Assembly: GCA_003990745.1 (NCBI GenBank)
Contig: RBNI01001127.1
Span: forward strand, 1-24,203
DNA length: 24,203 nt
Reading direction: 5' to 3'
Origin: Jimgerdemannia flammicorona
Lineage: Eukaryota; Mucoromycota; Endogonomycetes; Endogonales; Endogonaceae
Positions within the stretch are counted from its first letter, which is position 1. Each line of letters opens with the position of its first letter. This document shows positions 9,862 through 19,170 of the stretch, one piece after another. Made by a program: the position numbers and the translations under genes. The notes under the pieces were generated by a model. The model did not search any database, was not told where the DNA came from, and worked only from the letters and a program-made list of their open reading frames with translations.

Positions 9862-9898
<37 letters not shown>

Positions 9899-9945
9899 AT
9901 TTGGAAATTCTATAAAAGGAAAAGGAGCTGTAAAAGGAAGGACAG
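9817..9945 (-). repeat. B1 repeat of the YR retrotransposon
   Basis: Similar to 9331-9455, with a longer TA microsatellite (~9863-9893). It lies directly against A2 and downstream of the recombinase in element orientation. Confidence 0.65.
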
Positions 9946-10059
9946 TAAATTTGGCCCAAATAAATATCTTAAAGAGAGATGAAGAGTGAGAAAAGGTAAA
10001 AAAAATAAGAGAAGGAGTAGCAGAGATATATTAAAAGAAAATAGGCAGTGTGAGTAGTA

Positions 10060-10430
10060 TAGGATATACTAGGGTAATGTGTAGTTAGCCCAGAAAGGAA
10101 TGTATGAGCAGTATGATAGAAAGGTAACAAGTAGTTATAGAAAGTAGTGAAAAGGTGAGAGAGGGTAATATACAGTCAGCCTGAAAGAAAGATGCCTGGC
10201 AGTATAGTGAAAAGGAAGTTGAGAAGAGCAAAGCAGTGATGAGAAGATGGGGGCAATGAGCAGTCAGCCTATACTAATGTGTGCATGTAGTATAAATGAA
10301 GTGAGAGCAGTAGTTATAGATGAGTGGGGGGTAGCAGAGAGGTGATGAGCAGTCAGTCTAAGAAAGGGATATATATGTAGCATAGGAGAGGAAAGAGCAG
10401 GGATAGCAGAGGAGTAGAGAGAAAGCAAAT
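10060..10430. repeat. ~89-bp tandem repeats in the YR element 3' region
   Basis: The marker CAGTCAGCCT or a close variant starts at about 10082 (TAGTTAGCCC), 10173, 10261 and 10350, spaced 91, 88 and 89 bases. The intervening purine-rich sequence is loosely similar. I see no gene here. It lies between the recombinase end and the B1 repeat, so it is a 3' untranslated tandem array. Confidence 0.6.
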
Positions 10431-11182
10431 GTGAGATAGACATATAAATATAAGAGCAAAATACATTACTTGTCTAATGACTCAAAACCTGAATCTCATA
10501 GTCTAATATCTTAGCTGTTATAGCATCTGAGGCAGTACTAATCTGTAAACTATATCTGGTATATAAGCAGAGATTAAGACCAATACAGAATAAAAGAGAA
10601 TATAAATGGTCAAACAGCCACCAGTGAGAGAATGCATGCTGGCTGGATAATAAAAATAAAGATATATTATCAGCTATCAAGAAAGAGAGATTGGCAAAGA
10701 AGGGATGAAAGATAATACAGCCCCAAGAGGTATATTTGAGGGGGTCAAAGGGGTGGTCTCATGTAATCTCACCTGATCTGAAGAAATCAAAATATATGAG
10801 AGTCTTAGTAGCAGTGAACATAAGGTTGGGAGAATCACCAATTAACTGGAGGTACAGAAGTAGTCATTGAAGATAGAAGGATGTCAGAGAAAGTAAAGGA
10901 CAAATAGGCCAGGTATCCAACCATTATTTGATACCACAAAAAATCCTCTGAAGTTACTGGAGATCTAGTAAGAGATCTGGTAGGCTGGAGCCAATATATA
11001 GAGATCAGACAGTAGAAAGATACTTCTTGATGATACATAGTAGGCATAAGCTGATGGAGAGCCAATGAACTGACCCATTGCATTAGTACCAGCTTGGATA
11101 TAGAGAGGGCAGATTGGTCAGTGGGAGTGTGAAGGGTACAGAAGTAGAAAAAATTCCACTGGCCAGTGGAGTATATCTATAT
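10430..11182 (-). pseudogene. Tyrosine recombinase of the YR retrotransposon
   Basis: On the minus strand, after the foldback element, comes a degraded recombinase. It contains FFRSGEIT (compare FLRSGE.T in Ngaro/DIRS recombinases, ~10755-10785), then FDPLKYTSWG. Near the C-terminus is TRYSLQIS..TASDAITAKILDYEIQVLSH, followed past a stop by SNVFCSYIYM (10430-10600). These correspond to the HSFRIGAAT...I..LGRW.S.A...YIR block that carries the catalytic Arg, His/Trp and the Tyr nucleophile. The visible copy has Leu-Gln where the Arg usually is, plus many stops. Such recombinases insert circular cDNA by site-specific recombination, without a DDE integrase or target duplication. The call rests on motif order together with the RT type next to it. 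Confidence 0.68.
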
Positions 11183-11775
11183 TAGTGATCTGAACAAGTC
11201 AATCCGGATGGGATTCAGATGGGATTCGAATCCCATCTGGATCAACTTGGATGGGATTCGAATCCCATCTAGATGGATTCGAATCAACAATTGTTTTGAT
11301 TTCCAAATTAGACAATTAAATGTTTACATCCATAACTCAATGAATAATTATCGAAATTTGATGATCTTGGTGTCATTTGAAAACTCTTAATAGGGTCTTT
11401 CTAATGATACCAAGAACATTGAAATCGGATTGCGCATTGCCGAGATATTAAGGTAACTGTTGCATTAGACGAAATTTCCAAAATCAGCAAATGGAATAAT
11501 TTCCAAAATCAGCGATTCAGATGGTTTCCTTCATAACTCAGCAACACATGATCCAATTTCAATGTTCTTGGTATCATTAGATAGGCCATATTAAGGGCTT
11601 TCAAATGACACCAAGATCATCAAATTGGGATGATTATTCATTGAGTTATTGATGTAACCATTTAATTATCTAATTTGGAAATCAAAACAATCATTGATTC
11701 ATATCCATCCAGATGGAATTCAATCCGAATCAATCCAAATCCCATCCAGATTAAATTGACTCATTAGGAGCACTA
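11183..11775. mobile_element. 593-bp foldback element (hAT-like MITE candidate)
   Basis: The whole element is one imperfect inverted repeat. Left arm blocks such as AATTTGATGATCTTGGTGTC (~11354) and AATGATACCAAGAACATTGA (~11402) recur in reverse complement at ~11617-11636 and ~11560-11580, with the centre near 11487. The ends are TAGTG(A/C)TC and its inverse CACTA, like hAT termini. The flanks ATCTATAT and TCTGATAT could be a damaged 8-bp duplication. It has no coding capacity. It lies between the RNase H and recombinase of the YR element. It contains about 11 CpG sites, against about 10 in the 5.2 kb of neighbouring gypsy coding sequence, so it is probably younger or escaped the mutational process seen there. 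Confidence 0.8.
11218..11269. repeat. Two 20-bp perfect palindromes in the foldback arm
   Basis: GATGGGATTCGAATCCCATC occurs at 11218-11237 and again at 11250-11269, spaced 32 bases. Partial versions occur at ~11207 and ~11272. They are not matched by equal palindromes in the other arm, so the two arms differ here. Confidence 0.85.
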
Positions 11776-13495
11776 TCTGATATATAGATTTATCAGACTG
11801 AACTAAAGGAAGAAGGCTATAAGAAATGAAAGGAGGTAAGGCTGTAGATCCAATTGACATTGGGTGAGGCTGTACAAGAGGGGTGAGAGAGTAGAAATAA
11901 ATGAGGTCAGTACATAAGAGGACATCAGCTACATCATTATCTTAAGAAGAGATGAAAATGGTATGAAGTTGGAATACACAATATACTATCAACAGTGAAA
12001 GATATTGAAGAAGTTTAAGAAGATCCAGGTTAGTAGCAGTGCCAGTTTTAATGATATAGAGGATGGCTTGGTTGTTAGTGTAGAGCAGAATATATTGGAA
12101 TGACCAAGACAGACCTCAGATAGCCATGGCTAAAACAATAGCAAATAGTTCTTTAAACTGAATATCCAAAAATTGTATAAATAAAGACTAAGAAGATAAA
12201 AACCATATACTATTAAAATATACACTCAGGCCATATTCACCACTAATATCTATCCATAAATAACCATTCAGAGCAACAGTCCAATCCACCAAATGAATGA
12301 CTGAGATACTATTCTATTAAGATAAAAATATAAGCTAATATTGAATATTAGCCTAAAAGTTATCATCAAGGTTAATAATGAATTGATCCCCTCCTAGATG
12401 ATTGATAAAATAATAAAGAAATGGCCAGCCAGGCAGGATGATCTTGTAAGCAAAGTTCAGAGGACTAATAAGAGATTGGAGTTACAGTCAAGAACAGGAA
12501 TAGCATAAAGGCCATTGGAAAAGTTCAGTCATAATATCAGTGAGATTATCAGCTGAGAGGTGGGCTTTCATAGTAAGGATATCCAGTTTAATACCAAGAA
12601 AGATAATGTAGGTTGAGGGGCTGATGATATTATATAGTTATATTAATCAACTGAGATGATAGTATAGACAAATGAACTTTAAAAGGTCAGTGGATACAAT
12701 AGAAAGGTTGTTAGCTAGTGGCATTAAGAGAAAGTCATCAATATAGTAAAGAAGAAATAGGAGACCTTGATGGTGAGCAATCCAGGTCAGAAGCTCAGTG
12801 AAAATATTGAATAGAAAGAGAGATAAGCTGGCATCAAATAGAAGGCAGTAATTAAAATAATACTGATCCAGCTATTCAAAACTGAGTAATTTCCAGTTAG
12901 AGAAGTGGATATATATGTAGCAAAATGCATTAGTAAGATCTATCTTTAACAGTAAGTATCTGTAACCAAGTCATCAAATAAAATCCAGGCCATTATTAAA
13001 GTAAATATATAATATATAAAATATATTGTCATCAATATCAGTATTGATTGAAGGCCCATGATATGGCCAAGAAAGCTCATGAATATAGTACCATTTGGAA
13101 GATGAATTCTTTTTGGCAACCATGTCAAGAAGAGATGAATAAAAGTGAGAAAAGATGGTACAATAAATGGGCTACATACATATATGACCAGCAGTAATCT
13201 TATATGAAATATCATCAGAGATATATAGTATCAGTATCAAGTAGGGTAGAAGGCTGGTTAAGTCAATATGACAGTGTTAAATACCATCAAATTCCAAAAG
13301 AACTCCCTGTGAGAGGGTAGCAATAATAGCATAGATAAGAGCTTAATCTGAATAGATAGATAGAGTATATACTAGACAGTCAACTGAAGGAGCAGAGGGG
13401 GAGGGGGAACCTGACTTGAATAGCATAAGTGGTGTTATTGAGGAGTACAGACAAAGGGTAGTAAAGAGAGATATTCAGTATGAGAGTGGATATAG
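11776..13495 (-). pseudogene. DIRS/Ngaro-type reverse transcriptase and RNase H
   Basis: The minus-strand reading across stops gives VAKKNSSSKWYYIHELSWPY (~13115-13060), GPSIN..D.N, LLKIDLTNAF (~12950-12925), a DW-like SNWKLLSFE block (~12890) and LLYYIDDFLL. The YIDD catalytic box is intact at 12734-12748 and is followed by FLGIKLDIL (~12600). RNase H follows, with WIDISGEYGLSVYF (~12240), IQFKELFAIVLAM (the Glu motif, ~12150), YTNNQAILYIIKTG (~12080) and DVADVLL (~11935). The PK/LS.P.G.S.N...K.D...AF...DW.LL order fits YR-retrotransposon RTs more than copia or gypsy. The RT would copy the element RNA. The 5' side ends at the gypsy LTR (13500), and its Gag is at 3902-5203. Confidence 0.8.
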
Positions 13496-13499
13496 ATAG
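13496..13499. repeat. Candidate gypsy target-site duplication, right copy (ATAG, inverted)
   Basis: ATAG directly precedes the TGTGAC start of the 5' LTR. It is the reverse complement of CTAT at 5221-5224, as expected if the segment between has been inverted since insertion. Confidence 0.5.
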
Positions 13500-13632
13500 T
13501 GTGACAAGCAAATAGCATAATATAGCCAGATAATGTGAATCCAGTATAGCATAGTTACCCATATATGTCATACTTATAATTAGCTTGGATACTGAATCAG
13601 GGTTGTTTAGCTATATTCTGAAGATATATCTG

Positions 13633-13740
13633 TGTCTGGCAGATACTCTCATATTCTGTAGACACTCATGTCCTGCAGATACACTTATGTCCTGCAGACA
13701 CACTTATATCTTACAGACACACTCATATCTTAAGGACACA
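13633..13740 (+). repeat. U3 tandem repeats, ~19 bp, 5-6 copies
   Basis: Units such as TCCTGCAGATACACTTATG (13671-13689) and TCCTGCAGACACACTTATA (13690-13708), with diverged copies on both sides. The partner LTR has 4-5 copies at ~6225-6305. They lie upstream of the TATA box, where enhancer repeats of LTR elements usually are. Confidence 0.8.
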
Positions 13741-13805
13741 TCCAAACATTATAGAAATGGTAAATCTATAATTATCTAGATAGCAACCAGATTGAAACCA
13801 CAATG

Positions 13806-13814
13806 TATAAAATA
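13806..13814 (+). promoter_or_regulatory. TATA box of the 5' LTR
   Basis: TATAAAATA, followed by ACCCCAGACATAAGAGTGAATAAACC-type sequence shared by all three LTR copies. AATAAA at 13832-13837 could serve as a polyadenylation signal in R. The transcription start is not determined. Confidence 0.6.
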
Positions 13815-14031
13815 CCCCAGACATAAGAGTGAATAAACCTCTATTCCGAAATACAAAGCAAAAGACAAGTCTGCCTACTATACTTTGAGAGATATGTCTG
13901 CTAAAAGCTACTTGATCCAGGAAGGATTGCAATACTTAGGAGAAATGCCTGCTCTGCAGCCACTACTAGGAGATTGTGAGTTTTGCTCCTTTTATACTCT
14001 GGTCCACTTTCTGATACAAAGCCTTCGTTTG

Positions 14032-14151
14032 CTTGCCAGATAAGCCTGAAGTTCACCACCAAGTTCAAGGAGAACTTCACCACCATTGAGAAATCTGCCA
14101 CTTAAGGAATAACCTACTACATTTTTATTTTCTTGCCAGATAAGCCTGAAG
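14032..14151 (+). repeat. Direct repeat inside the LTR
   Basis: CTTGCCAGATAAGCCTGAAG occurs at 14032-14051 and again at 14132-14151, 100 bases apart. The same pair occurs in the minus-strand LTR, so it predates the insertion. Confidence 0.75.
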
Positions 14152-14638
14152 AATCCTAGTTATCTGTATTCCTAGAAGAACCCCACCAGTTCAGGAAGAA
14201 TCCATGTCATCTGAGTTCTCCAAGTTATCTGAGTTATTAGTTTGTTCCCAGTGAGCCAAAGTTATTGAGTTATCTACTACCAGTAATATTCCTAGTGAGA
14301 AGAATCTATACCACCCTCTATTTCCAAATGTCATACATAAGAAACCCACTGCACTACACAGAGATTGTCATACTATACAGAGAATCACCTATCACCCAAG
14401 AAGGAAAACCCATTCACACACAAATCACTACTATATCTAGAGAACCATCCCAATCAGGAAATCACCAGAATTGCTTGCAGATATCTAGCTTTGACCATTA
14501 TACCACTAAACACCAACAAGGACCTCAGGAATCTTAGAACATTTTGTTGTTTTTGACAAAGTAACTGGGGGCTCAAGCCAAACTACATCAATTCCCAACC
14601 TTTTAATTTGCCTCTATTGAGCTAGATACATTACATTT

Positions 14639-14652
14639 TGGGGCTCAACTGG
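14639..14652 (+). promoter_or_regulatory. Candidate primer-binding site
   Basis: TGGGGCTCAACTGG starts three bases after the LTR end. It begins with TGG, as expected for pairing with a tRNA 3' CCA. I cannot assign the tRNA. Confidence 0.5.
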
Positions 14653-14689
14653 AAAGATCTCAAATTGCCATAATTTTTCAGCTCACAAG

Positions 14690-16012
14690 AACCCACAGTC
14701 AAACTGGATATATTTGATACAACACCAATCTCTGCCACCACAGGAGAACCAGTTATCACTAGTATCTGGACAGGAAGAGAAGTAATTACCTTAAGACTTG
14801 CCAACTACCCAGCTTCAGAATGATCCCAACCAGAAGCCAATACAGCCAGAGATCCCAAAGCAGATCAACCAGACAATACAGATGGCCCTGCTGGACAACT
14901 TGAAGAACTTGCACAAAAAATAGAAGATCTCATTACACAAGCCCAGAATCTTACAGCCAGACACCCCATACCAGTCCCACCAATCTCATCCATTGAACCT
15001 TTACCACCAGCCCTTACAGAATTAGAAGTAGCTCCTATAAGAATAACTAGGCTCATTTCACCTCATCTAGGATCCAGAACACCATCCTCAAGATACCCAA
15101 GCACTCCCATCTCAAGTGATATTTCAGAAAGTGAATCAGAGTCAGAATCTGAATCAAAATCCAGACCTGAACCAGAATCAGAAGAAAGTGATGAAGAAAT
15201 GGCCACCTCATTACCAACTTTTGCAGAATATCCAGAAGAAGACCCCAGAGAATTTCTTGATTGAATTGAAGGAATCACAGCTCTGAGGAATCTCCCAGAT
15301 GAAAGAAAAATCACCATCTACAAGGCCCAGCTCAGAGAACCAGGCAGAGGAATTTTCCACTGAACAGTAAATGACTCACATTTAGAACTGATGAGACAGA
15401 TATAAGCAGTAGCATTTTGTGAACTAGAATACGTGGCCATGGTCCACTGACTCATCAAAAAATATGCAGGAAATGAAACCCACTACAAGGCTCAAGAATC
15501 CATCATGGGGATGAAGATAAATCTTGAAGAATTGCCCAGAGCCTTCTTCACAAGAATTCAGAAAAGAATGTATGCTGCCAGGTTCAATACTGCCAACCAG
15601 GACATCATAGGTCCAATGACCTTCATGAATGGGATTCCCCCAAACATTGCCCAGCATGTCCATACTCTAGGCATCAGAAGGTCCAAAGAATAAGTAGATG
15701 TAGCTCAAGGATTCTTGGATGTCAGACAAGGAACTACCTGGAGTAATTATGATCAGAAAGAAGATAAAGAGGACATTCTGGTCAAAGCCCTACAAGGACT
15801 CCTTCTAGGATAAGAAAGATCTGAGAAAAGAAGGCCAGTAAAAGAAGGGAAGAAGGACAGGAGTGAAATCTAAGACCTTAGCTCTAAATTGGACTGATTG
15901 GTTGGACAGATTGAAAAACTCACTATATGTAAAATTGGAGTTATCAAGACAGATAACAGGAGCTATCAGAAAGAGAAGAAGATACCCTATCTGAGATAGA
16001 GCCCAAGTCTAA
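14690..16012 (+). pseudogene. Gypsy Gag (capsid region), several stops
   Basis: One plus-strand frame (for example open from 15505 to 15693) runs from about 14690. It reads LDIFDTTPISATTGEPV, LRLANYPASE, a probable coiled coil (GQLEELAQKIEDLI, ~14895), a Pro-rich linker, a Ser/Glu alternating stretch (ISSDISESESESESES, ~15112-15160), and a capsid-like core (PTFAEYPEEDPREFLD...IEGITALRNLPDERK and MKINLEELPRAFFTRIQ). Gag would form the particle shell. In-frame stops (TGA at ~15262, ~15361 and ~15448; TAA at ~15403, 15691 and 15811) sit mainly where Trp or Gln would be expected. No initiating ATG is obvious near 14640-14700. A frameshift before 16013 separates it from the zinc knuckle, which could be damage or the trace of programmed frameshifting. 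Confidence 0.75.
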
Positions 16013-16054
16013 TGCTTCCACTGTGGACAATTTGGACAATATACCACTGAATAT
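16013..16054 (+). pseudogene. Degenerate CCHC zinc knuckle of Gag
   Basis: CFHCGQFGQYTTEY has the C-X2-C-X4-H-X4-C spacing with Gln in place of His and Tyr in place of the last Cys. TGT to TAT is a G-to-A change. It is in the same frame as the protease and dUTPase that follow. Confidence 0.7.
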
Positions 16055-16189
16055 GATAACAAAAGAAGTGACCAAAGGGACTCAGAACCATCAAACTGAA
16101 GGAGTGACACTCAGTACAAGAAGACTGAAGCCCATTCTGTTGAAGATTTCGAGAAAGCAAGCAACAGTGAAGACTACAGTGACCTGGTC

Positions 16190-17037
16190 TTGTACCCTAC
16201 CAAGGTTACCATCTGGAAAACAGTCTCCCCAGCAGAAAAAAGGAAGAGACCTATAGGAAGGCCATCCAGGAATATCAGCAGAAGAATCATCCAAGAAGAA
16301 GGCGAAGAACATGAGGAGGAGCAGGTAGAAAAACCTCTCCAAACTCCCTCACCATTTGTCTACAAGACAAATAAGCTACCACTAGAAGATGAAGAAATGG
16401 AACAAGAAGAGCAAGAACCTGCTGCCCCAAAGCCTAAGAAGAAGTATATTCTGAAGACCATGCCTAGAGATATCCACAATGAAGTCTGGCAGAAGATTCA
16501 AGAAGCCAAGATAGATGTCCCCCTTCTGCAGTTCCTGCAACTGATACTAGCTGGAGTTCAAAACAAATTGCTGAAGACCACTAGGGCTAGCACTGGCCAA
16601 GTTCTCATTCCACAGCAAGAGCCAGCCCCCACACCTATCCAAGCTGCAGAGAGGCATGTCAGCACCTACTTACATAGAGACATTGGAGGACAAAAGGTGG
16701 AAATCTTTATTGACACAGGAGCAGCTGTCTGTGTCATTGCCAAATAGTTCCTGGATACCCTCCAATGGCCCATTGATGGACCATCTAACCTCAGCATCAT
16801 AGTAGCAGATGGAGTCCAAACTCAACCCCTTAGAGAAGTATGGAATATTACCATTTCACTTAGACACATTCAGTCCTCTATCCTGAAAGCTGTTGTCACT
16901 AAAGCTGTTACCTATGATATGATCCTTGGCACCAATTAGATGAAGGAAATGAATGCAGTTGTTGATATCAGTCAACAAGTACTCAAGTTTGACTACCAAG
17001 GCAAGAAGTATAGAGTTAAGGTGACCAGCTATGAGTA
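16190..17037 (+). pseudogene. Gypsy aspartic protease with N-terminal linker
   Basis: The open stretch 16190-16747 starts with a basic/acidic linker (EEEGEEHEEEQVEKP-type charge clusters, KKKYILKTMPRDIHNEV at ~16440). It ends in the retropepsin start VEIFIDTGAAVCVIAK, with the catalytic DTGA at 16712-16723. A TAG at 16745-16747 interrupts it. The frame resumes at once, with SIIVADGVQTQPLREVW (the flap region, ~16795) and YDMILGTN (~16914), where ILG is the second conserved motif. A TAG at 16937-16939 stands where Trp is usual. The protease would cut the polyprotein into mature proteins. The catalytic triad is present and only the stops break it. It is followed in frame by an acidic linker and the dUTPase. 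Confidence 0.85.
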
Positions 17038-18370
17038 ATCAAAAAAGAAGAAAAAGCTCACCATCCAGGAAGAATATGCCAGTAGTGAAGAGTCTCCTAC
17101 AGAGGAAGAAGAATCATCTGAAGATGGAAATGATCCCAGACTCAATCCCAGAATTAACCTAATGGATGACAGACCAGAAGACAATGTATGGGCCAAGAAC
17201 ACTGTCCCCATTACCATCAGGGCCATTGCAGGAGAAATCAAAGGATACTCTATCTGCCTCAAGAGACACAAGTGCCCTGAGCACTCCTCCATGATCATTG
17301 GGACATGGAATTCACCTGGAACAGTCTGCCCAGAGTGCAGAAAGAAGAAGAAGAAATGCAGATATATTCCAGAAACACCTGCAGCTGAAGCTGCAGAAGT
17401 ATAAGCAATTTGGAGCCAAGAATTATCCAAGGAAGAAGAAGTTTCTGACCAAGAAGTTTCTGACCAAGAAGTTCCTGAACAAGAAGTACCTGAAGAAGAA
17501 GAAGTCCCCATACTCATTCCCAGGGATGATACTCACTGGACACCACCTGAAGACAATAACTCTTGGAATATGGAAGAAGGACCCAGTATAATCACCATTA
17601 TTCCCAAGAAAGAAACTCACCAAGAAAAGGCTTTTTGGATAGGAAGATGTCTACACCAAATGGTCTTCCACTCTCTCTGAGACTACTGCCATCAGTGCCA
17701 TCTACTAGACCAATAGGGGAGATAGAGACCCCAGAGACCAGAACTCCCAAATATAGTTGTACAGTTAACTACCTTCCAAGAAGTTACCACCAATTTGCAA
17801 AGCTGATTCAGAGGACAAGGCCTCTTCACCCAGACAGAAGTATACCCTCTGTCTACTCTTCCACCAACTTATGACCAAGATTGATACTGATTCCTGAGAT
17901 AACAAGAGATCAATAATCAGGAATATCATTTTCAAGCAATGGGATATTGCAACCATAGAAGACACCCAGACTGCTGAGATAGCAGACATCAGAAGATTCA
18001 CCTCAGTCATGATATTGCAATTCACACATTGAAGAGAGGAGACAATAGAAGTCAGATCCAAAAAAGCCAGACTAATAAGCCAGGAAGAAGGACTCTCAAG
18101 ATCTATGATTTAGGAGAAGACATCTTAGCTCTTATCAGACATGCAATCTGCCAAGGATGGATAGAAGATGCCACCAACTTTATGGAAGCCCTAGACCCCA
18201 CAGGAAGAAGAGGGATCAACTATCTCTGGGATCCTTCTACTGGAGCCAGATGGCCACACCTCAACCTTAGAGCTTGGAGATTCTCTGCTAGTGGAGCTTC
18301 AGCCCTAGGACAGGCTGAACTCAGCAAGGATATTATCCAGTATACCCTACTATATCCCAAGGCCAAACCC
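17038..18370 (+). pseudogene. Protease-dUTPase linker with Cys-rich segment and 15-bp tandem repeats
   Basis: The protease frame continues through an acidic stretch (ASSEESPTEEEESSEDG, ~17075). Then comes a Cys-rich segment with Cys at CLKRHKC (~17256-17276) and CPECRKKKKKC (~17326-17360), possibly a zinc-binding fold. After a TAA at 17402-17404 come four 15-bp repeats at 17438-17497 (encoding EVSDQ, EVSDQ, EVPEQ, EVPEE). A stop-rich part (~17680-18000) follows, and the frame is open again from 18029. The first part of that stretch (DLGEDILALIRHAI, WIEDATNFMEALDP, SASGASALGQAEL) is unrecognised. In-frame continuity over 1.3 kb suggests one polyprotein. No known gypsy domain matches the Cys-rich part by eye. 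Confidence 0.6.
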
Positions 18371-18745
18371 CCAACCAAAGCCCACCTAGAAAATATAGAG
18401 TATGATCTTCACAGTCTAGAGAATGAATCCATTAAGCCTGGAAAAACATTCATAATCAGAAATGGACTAGCCATGCAGCCACCCCAAGGAGCTTACATCC
18501 AACTGACCTCAAGGTCTGGACTTACCAGACAGGGAATAACCATTGAAGGAGGAACCATTGACCCAGGATATATAGGCGAAATCAAGGTCATCCTATACAA
18601 TAGTAGTACAGAATGGCATCAAATCATTAGAGGACAGAAGTTTGCCCAAGTAGTCTTCATGAAGGTCAAGATCCCACAATTACAAGAAGTCTTCTAACTG
18701 ACCGAAGAAACAAGACAAGCCAAAGGATTTGAAAGTTCTGACAAG
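18371..18745 (+). pseudogene. Trimeric dUTPase domain inside the gypsy polyprotein
   Basis: All five conserved motifs of homotrimeric dUTPases occur in order and spacing: motif 1 EYDLHS (18398-18415), motif 2 SRSGLT (18509-18526), motif 3 GGTIDPGYIGEIKV (18548-18589) with the catalytic Asp (18560-18562) and base-stacking Tyr (18569-18571), motif 4 RGQKFAQVVF (18629-18658), and motif 5 GFESSD (18725-18742; family GFGSTG). A PGKTFIIRNGLAM strand precedes motif 2, as in the family. The length, about 125 residues, is normal. The only break is a TAA at 18695-18697 between motifs 4 and 5. The enzyme hydrolyses dUTP to dUMP and pyrophosphate, which would limit uracil in element cDNA. It lies in frame after protease and before RT. 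The family assignment is strong; function in this copy is lost or doubtful because of the stop. Confidence 0.92.
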
Positions 18746-19138
18746 AAGATAGTACATCTCCTTCAAGTCAACTACCTCAAGAGGAATGTCCCCCAGAAAG
18801 TGTACTGCCAACCAGTCAAACTGCACAAGAATCTCATCCTGAAACCTGGAGAGCAAACTACCTTCGAAATCTTTACACCACCCGACCCCAGAAATCTCTT
18901 CATTGAACCCAATGAAGATATCCCACACCTGGACATAGAAGGATACATCTTCCCTGACAAGATAAACCCAGTACATTTCCAAGCAACCAACCAAAGTTGG
19001 GAAACCATCATCTTGCCAAAAGGAACAATCATAGGACATCTGGTGTCTTTTCTCAACTACACTCATAGAGAAGTTTATAAACTAAACTTAACAGGAAATG
19101 TCAAAAGGTCCCAGAAGAAAGAAAAGGCCCCTCTGTGA
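18746..19138 (+). pseudogene. Post-dUTPase beta-rich domain preceding RT
   Basis: In the same frame as the dUTPase and open for most of its length (18800-19138): LKPGEQTTFEIFTPPDPRN, LFIEPNED, LDIEGYIFPD, VHFQATNQSWETIILPKG and TIIGHLVSF. Gypsy and related elements often have a beta-sandwich linker before RT with a similar pattern (IPP....V.V, L.EP, N.....I.L.KG..IG). This identification is by pattern only. A frameshift near 19139-19171 separates it from RT. Confidence 0.6.
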
Positions 19139-19170
19139 TCCAGGAGACAGTGAAGCCTTCCACCAATATT

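Larger units (their letters stand above)
13500..14635 (+). repeat. 5' LTR of the dUTPase-bearing gypsy element
   Basis: Starts TGTGACAAGCAAATAG and ends GATACATTACA, 1136 bases with TGT...ACA ends. It aligns with the reverse complement of 5225-6427 and, from ~13800 on, with 23260-24040. It is followed at once by a primer-binding-site-like sequence and Gag, so it is the 5' LTR. It contains a TATA box, a U3 tandem array and an internal 20-base direct repeat. Antisense ORFs inside it reflect LTR conservation and are not genes. Confidence 0.88.

Noticed and set aside
9860..9895. (TA)n microsatellites here and at 9455-9475
   Set aside because: Simple repeats inside the B copies, with no further structure.
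11218..11290. tRNA-like B-box (GATTCGAATCC) repeats in the foldback arm
   Set aside because: They are explained by the palindromic repeat; no A-box, cloverleaf or acceptor stem could be found.
13901..14101. Antisense ORF also seen in the other LTRs (5861-6046, 23228-23537)
   Set aside because: Similarity follows from LTR homology; the frames differ among copies and no coding signal is evident.
5225..14635. The two inverted gypsy LTRs as ends of one large composite transposon
   Set aside because: Each LTR has element-internal sequence on one side only (integrase, or primer-binding site and Gag), and the interior contains YR and copia pieces that make sense only after an inversion.
14865..15317. 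Minus-strand Ser/Asp-rich ORFs
   Set aside because: Antisense to gypsy Gag; the Ser/Asp pattern mirrors the Ser/Glu repeat of Gag.
17029..17623. Minus-strand Ser/Thr- and Phe-rich ORFs
   Set aside because: Antisense to the acidic and Lys-rich protease-dUTPase linker and its 15-bp repeats.
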